Positions 61,201 to 64,000 of a DNA stretch of 64,000 nucleotides are shown in pieces; the stretch's first letter is position 1; each line of letters begins with the position of its first letter. Origin of the DNA: Vagococcus silagei (lineage in GTDB: Bacteria; Bacillota; Bacilli; Lactobacillales; Vagococcaceae); the NCBI RefSeq assembly GCF_004795745.1, contig NZ_SDGV01000001.1, positions 1-64,000 of the forward strand, written 5' to 3'. A program made the position numbers and the translations under genes. The notes below the pieces were generated by a model that had not been told where the DNA came from, made no database searches, and saw only the letters and a list, made by a program, of their open reading frames with translations.

Positions 61201-62380
61201 CATTATTTCTGAACTGTTGATCCATCCGTTCAAATTCTACATAACTTATTTTTTCTTTTGGAGGATCTAAACTGTATCGTTTATAAGTATATATTGGCGT
61301 ATTAAACTTTAACCTTGGATATCTCACTTTATAAGTTGCTTCTATCTGCTTGACTGTCTCAGTTCTAAAATATGCATTTGTAGGTTTGTCATCTAACGCA
61401 TGATATCTACTATAATCAAAGTTGACCTCATAACTTACAGTTATTTTTTCACGCATTGACTCCTTAAACTTTATGTCAATGTTATCTAAATCTTGAGTCA
61501 TCGTGTAGCTAGTCTCTGGAAGCAATCTTTTTGCATTCGCTGAAATAGGTTCACCCATCGCATTTAAGGCCGTGGCATAAATCTTAAGGCTCCCAGGAAC
61601 AACATTTAACGAAATCGACGAATCCGTATAAACTCTGTGAGTAAACGGATTCTTTTTAAGATCAAGTTGATACTGATTGACATCAAGTTCGATTTTTGCT
61701 GTTACTGGTTTTTTATCTGTCTGGTTTTTATCGCTATCAAATAAAGTAACTTCTGGTTCTGGTATAGTCATATCATAGTTAAAAGGGACACTTAGGTTAT
61801 AGGTTTGCTTACCATTCTTTGTATCGAAGCTTAAGTCTCGAATCATGGATTGTTTAGAGTCCTTGCAATTCAATATCGCTTTAGCTGTGATTTTATAGTC
61901 TGCTGAACCAAAACTATTGGTCACAACTAATTTCACTTTTCTTTCTTCTTTCGACACGATATATTCTGCATTCTCTTTACCCTGCTGATCTTTAATAGGC
62001 CCTGCCCCAGACGCCACCAACTCAACCCAATCTGGAACATCTATCTCAAAGGTATCTCCGACCTGATAGAACTGCGCTTGTTGTTCTAATGCTAAGTTCC
62101 ATTCCAAACGAACCAAACTATTATTTGGAAGCAAATCGTCTTGTTCTTGAATTCTAATCGATTGCCCTTCTTGCTCCAAACTAAATATATCCACTGATTT
62201 CAAGACATTCTTATCAATAATTTGAGATTTGTTAGAGGCTTTAGCCATAATTTTTTTTTCTTTTTTGGTTAAATTATCCGAAGCTGCGTTGACCGAGGCA
62301 CTACCCATGCTTGCTAAAGATAAAGTAATTATCATTATCATCATAATCGTTTTAAATATATTTCGTTTATTCTGAAACAT
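58289..62380 (-). CDS. Large WxL-type surface protein, FxL variant
   Basis: A 1363-residue exported protein. After an N-terminal signal peptide (about 1-33) come long beta-rich regions (about 40-1070) without known repeats that I could recognise, a Cna-B/SpaA-like module (about 1075-1150, MGAEFELTSVDTNKTT...YYLKQTKAPEGYDL), a MucBP-like region (about 1165-1230) and a C-terminal WxL-like domain (about 1232-1363). Its two WxL motifs read FKL (QPFKLTVRD) and FDL (ELSFDLVQGP): both tryptophans are phenylalanine. There is no LPXTG. The start ATG at 62380 is preceded by GGGAAAG, and a GTG just upstream is possible. It follows a DUF916 gene, so it belongs to a WxL cluster. Confidence 0.85.
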   Translation of the reverse strand: MFQNKRNIFKTIMMIMIITLSLASMGSASVNAASDNLTKKEKKIMAKASNKSQIIDKNVLKSVDIFSLEQEGQSIRIQEQDDLLPNNSLVRLEWNLALEQQAQFYQVGDTFEIDVPDWVELVASGAGPIKDQQGKENAEYIVSKEERKVKLVVTNSFGSADYKITAKAILNCKDSKQSMIRDLSFDTKNGKQTYNLSVPFNYDMTIPEPEVTLFDSDKNQTDKKPVTAKIELDVNQYQLDLKKNPFTHRVYTDSSISLNVVPGSLKIYATALNAMGEPISANAKRLLPETSYTMTQDLDNIDIKFKESMREKITVSYEVNFDYSRYHALDDKPTNAYFRTETVKQIEATYKVRYPRLKFNTPIYTYKRYSLDPPKEKISYVEFERMDQQFRNNELVLKNTIYVNKSEKLLKKNAEFTMEQLGYYANDFYFNIIKMPYLDPIKVSNLEKNASGFPDETKFKYQVSNDWTTKVSADGTKLIIKYLGEDTTKPFALNVVHGVSAKRYAISADIKISATDSIGSVHETKQSSNYFGSKPSFFSINGAEKPNELKLGIGDAGNDPYRQHTGINKNRMDIDNISFELTGESTSLNYIQGIKDIKIKTVEENESYDRTLVEGEDYTATVEDGMRVKIKMLKKTNERLTASVTLDYDMSKLAEFESGVRLNYSSYMEESKTGIKRYDINETMFVSPALYIDKIVPYYGNNQYYTGDYDENRAMMNNQYLVVNPLQKEYPKSTIKMAIENQQEVGKAVFYDNDPSKVFEILEIEGGFNPMDDVDTFKRKLKKTTDSKDHFNFKIDNQQKAIVEINNNFKKTYVIKTKWRPQNSFYQTDLSDMSVNYSLENNQLEKALTAKGELKMDSQVHGEMELLKNNEYGNVADLVVSVEPYKLKTGEASIQPNLYFTNVNVHMPNTNVANLVKSKISLTDIDGNQLDPSLVDIVTYKKEVSYGASYIKLTFRIKEPLHNGVKVTFPIATNENQTFKFKNQDYGGFYQEVNGKNITLRNARINFNQNSEIKLTTDATGGEGQLILTNAKIKALDSVSNKGLMGAEFELTSVDTNKTTKVGPTDANGVIDLNDYQVGKYYLKQTKAPEGYDLNPDYTKDKGKEIFLVKDQAKNNFEVPMSATSTVDVAFTYEDGTPISEVGVQTVKIIHPKGVPLDLTKNTQVQDMKDKMTALKDDYQYVKFDPASVTGNESGLILTQDTQTVYYKYKGLATIKAPSELDFNKGKTTPFEQELTSNLTQPFKLTVRDNRQETPSGEYLEKDTRGNIRVQAHLSKPFENNKDKLTRSQIFYNNGKNDLLLNGTGSEIVQASKDISAPSKKDFEFVLEEVNSKGKGFKLKVPAGEAKAQSYTGELSFDLVQGP

Positions 62381-62425
62381 GAACTTTCCCACTTTCTTTA
62401 CAAGATAGTTTTTTTATTTATTTCG

Positions 62426-63514
62426 TTACGATTTTTTACTCTTTGTTTTTTTGTATGTTTTTATTTTTTTCTTGCGTTTCTTTATTATCAAGTAACCTAT
62501 TATGATAACACCTACGAGCGCAAAGCAACTTAAAATTGTGATAAGAATTATCATCGTTGTAGACATTCCTTTATCAGCTGCAACAGATGACTGGTTGAAT
62601 TTTTTTGCTTCTTCTTTTGAAATCGTAAAATCTTGTTCCAACGTCCAACTTTTTTTAACTTCAGTTGCTTTAGCCTTAATGACAACATGATATTCACCTG
62701 GTTCAAACGCCTCATTTTTTAAATCCATTGGCAATTCAAAAGTAGAATTTGGCGCCATACGATAATCCGTTAATTGAGATTTATAAATCGTTTCATCTTT
62801 TTTCTTTGATTTAACCTCAACATCATAGGTCAAGGCATTAACAATAATTGGTTTTGTGTTTTCAATGGATGCTTTGATTGTATTTCGCCCTGCTACTTGA
62901 GATGCTACTACTTTATTTAGTTTTAACTCAGGTTGAATAGCCAGTTTTTCCGTCTCTTGCAACTGTATCGCAACCGCATAGGCATACTTATTATTAACAG
63001 AAAAGCTTTCTTTCTCACTTTGATTCTCTTTTGTGTCTTGACTCATTTTGTCATCAAATCCAGACACCCGTATCGCACCTAAAACGATCCCATCAAATTT
63101 TTTTTCAGGAATATCTAACTTGACTTTCACCTTTGTTTTTCCTTGAGCAGGAACTTTGACTTGCTTGTCGATTGTTGCTATTTCGGGTAAAGTTACCTCT
63201 GCGCTACGATGGTTCTCTTTCTTGCTTGGTAGATAAACTAAACTACCAGACATTCCAGTACTCGCGGAATTGATCGCCAAATCAACAGTAATGTCTTCAC
63301 TGCTACTATTTTCAATTTCTAGTTCAATTTCTTGCTTTTGGTTTGGTTCAACCTTCAAATGATAGAAGCTGGTGACCTCGCTCATCTGGTTTTCAGGGAT
63401 AATTGGTTTCACTGAGATAGGGATTGAAACTGCATCAACTGAAAATTGAAAGGTTAATCCAATCAAAAATACGACTATGAGCGTTCCAAAGACCTTCTTT
63501 AGTTTTTTCTTCAT
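62426..63514 (-). CDS. WxL-interacting protein, DUF916/DUF3324
   Basis: A 362-residue surface protein: signal peptide (about 1-27), DUF916 domain (about 30-155; [20 protein letters not shown]) and DUF3324 domain (about 165-300; [14 protein letters not shown]), a C-terminal membrane helix (about 325-348) and a Lys-rich tail. These WxLIP proteins bind peptidoglycan and WxL proteins and occur with them in operons. ATG with GGAGAG upstream. It lies between two WxL-type genes on the same strand. Confidence 0.93.
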
Positions 63515-63536
63515 ATATACTCTCCATTTGCTACCA

Positions 63537-64000
63537 TTATGGACCGACTTCTAGCGTCCAACTCAAGGCTGTTTGATAATTCATCGAGAAAACTTTCTCA
63601 TTTCTTGGGACATGCAATTGCACGCCTTCCATGCGCGACATCTCATTTATCGTTTTTCCAGGACCGTATGTTTTTTCATCATAATTATTTTGGAAAACGG
63701 CAGAAGAAATGGTGCCATTCGTGCCACTGTTAGCAGAAAGAACTGTCAACTCATCGTCACTCGTAAGCGGAATCGTTTTTGGTTGTTGATAGTTTCCGTC
63801 TTGAAGAATCGTGCCAACTTCAACTTGTTTTACATTATTTGTCAATGATCCTTCATGTATTTTTATCCTTGTTTTCGGCAAACAATGACGTGAGCCTTCT
63901 GTGGATTCAAATGGGGAACTTTGTGATACTTTTACACGCCATTTGGTATCTTTTCCACTGCCATCTCCAACTTGAACGAATGGGGGCAAATAAAATGAGG
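63537..64000 (-). CDS. WxL domain protein, C-terminal part (cut by window edge)
   Basis: The 3' end of a gene that starts beyond 64000. The reading frame is open to the window edge. The visible part contains a WxL domain: W-R-V in [13 protein letters not shown] and the final SWTLEVGP, which anchor such proteins to the wall noncovalently. It precedes the DUF916 gene by 22 bases, so the cluster order is WxL, WxLIP, large FxL protein. Confidence 0.88.

Overview
The window looks like chromosomal DNA of a low-GC Gram-positive lactic acid bacterium of the Enterococcaceae, with Vagococcus or a close Enterococcus relative most likely. The basis is the AT-rich sequence, strong AGGAGG ribosome sites, an Opp peptide transporter, anaerobic NrdDG, a sigma-54/ManR mannose PTS, a MalT/maltose phosphorylase locus, water-forming NADH oxidase and WxL/DUF916 surface proteins. 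The genus is inferred from gene content, not proven. Nothing indicates a prophage, plasmid or CRISPR array, and I saw no tRNA or rRNA gene inside the window.

Layout. 1-160: tandem promoters and a boxA-like leader that point left, so an rRNA operon should begin just outside the window. 168-3135: a small unknown protein, an S1 RNA-binding protein, udk-ppiB, and a serine-recombinase relative that lacks its catalytic arginines and has a 28-bp near-palindrome upstream. 3381-9737: oppA and oppBCDF, separated by an opposite-strand membrane-protein gene. 9836-12850: nrdD-nrdG with two NrdR-type boxes. 12966-19810: a small conserved protein, a PheB-like ACT protein, thrB-thrC, and divergently hom, aspartate kinase and asd, which together make threonine from aspartate. 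19764-19940: a structured repeat that also encodes the tail of Asd. 20011-29275: DUF4177, LysR plus split chromate transporter, DUF1801, an unknown membrane pair, lipoate ligase, M42 aminopeptidase and YfhO. 29466-36183: mannose-family PTS (IIB, IIAB, IIC, IID, ManO) behind a near-perfect sigma-54 promoter, with its activator ManR just upstream. 36372-40230: a VOC dioxygenase and a Crp-like regulator/nucleoside phosphorylase/PnuC-like transporter operon ending in a frameshifted flavodoxin-fold reductase gene. 40340-43563: pepT and a second peptide-binding lipoprotein controlled by a T-box leader. 43569-47952: a MacB-type ABC exporter and a glutamine-type ABC importer. 48042-56610: a maltose locus with MalR, an EEP-family hydrolase and MalT on one strand and maltose phosphorylase, beta-phosphoglucomutase and mutarotase on the other; MalR-like operators lie between. 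56862-58196: NADH oxidase. 58289-64000: a WxL cluster, cut by the window edge, with a 1363-residue surface protein whose WxL motifs both read FxL.

Themes. Peptide use is prominent (Opp, a second OppA, PepT, PepA), as is sugar uptake through two PTS systems under different control logic (sigma-54 activation versus LacI-type repression). The least ordinary items are the catalytically stripped recombinase with its palindrome, the hairpin repeat families (one extending a coding region), the GTGTATC palindromes flanking manR, the T-box on a peptide-binding protein, the Crp/phosphorylase/PnuC operon and the FxL surface protein.
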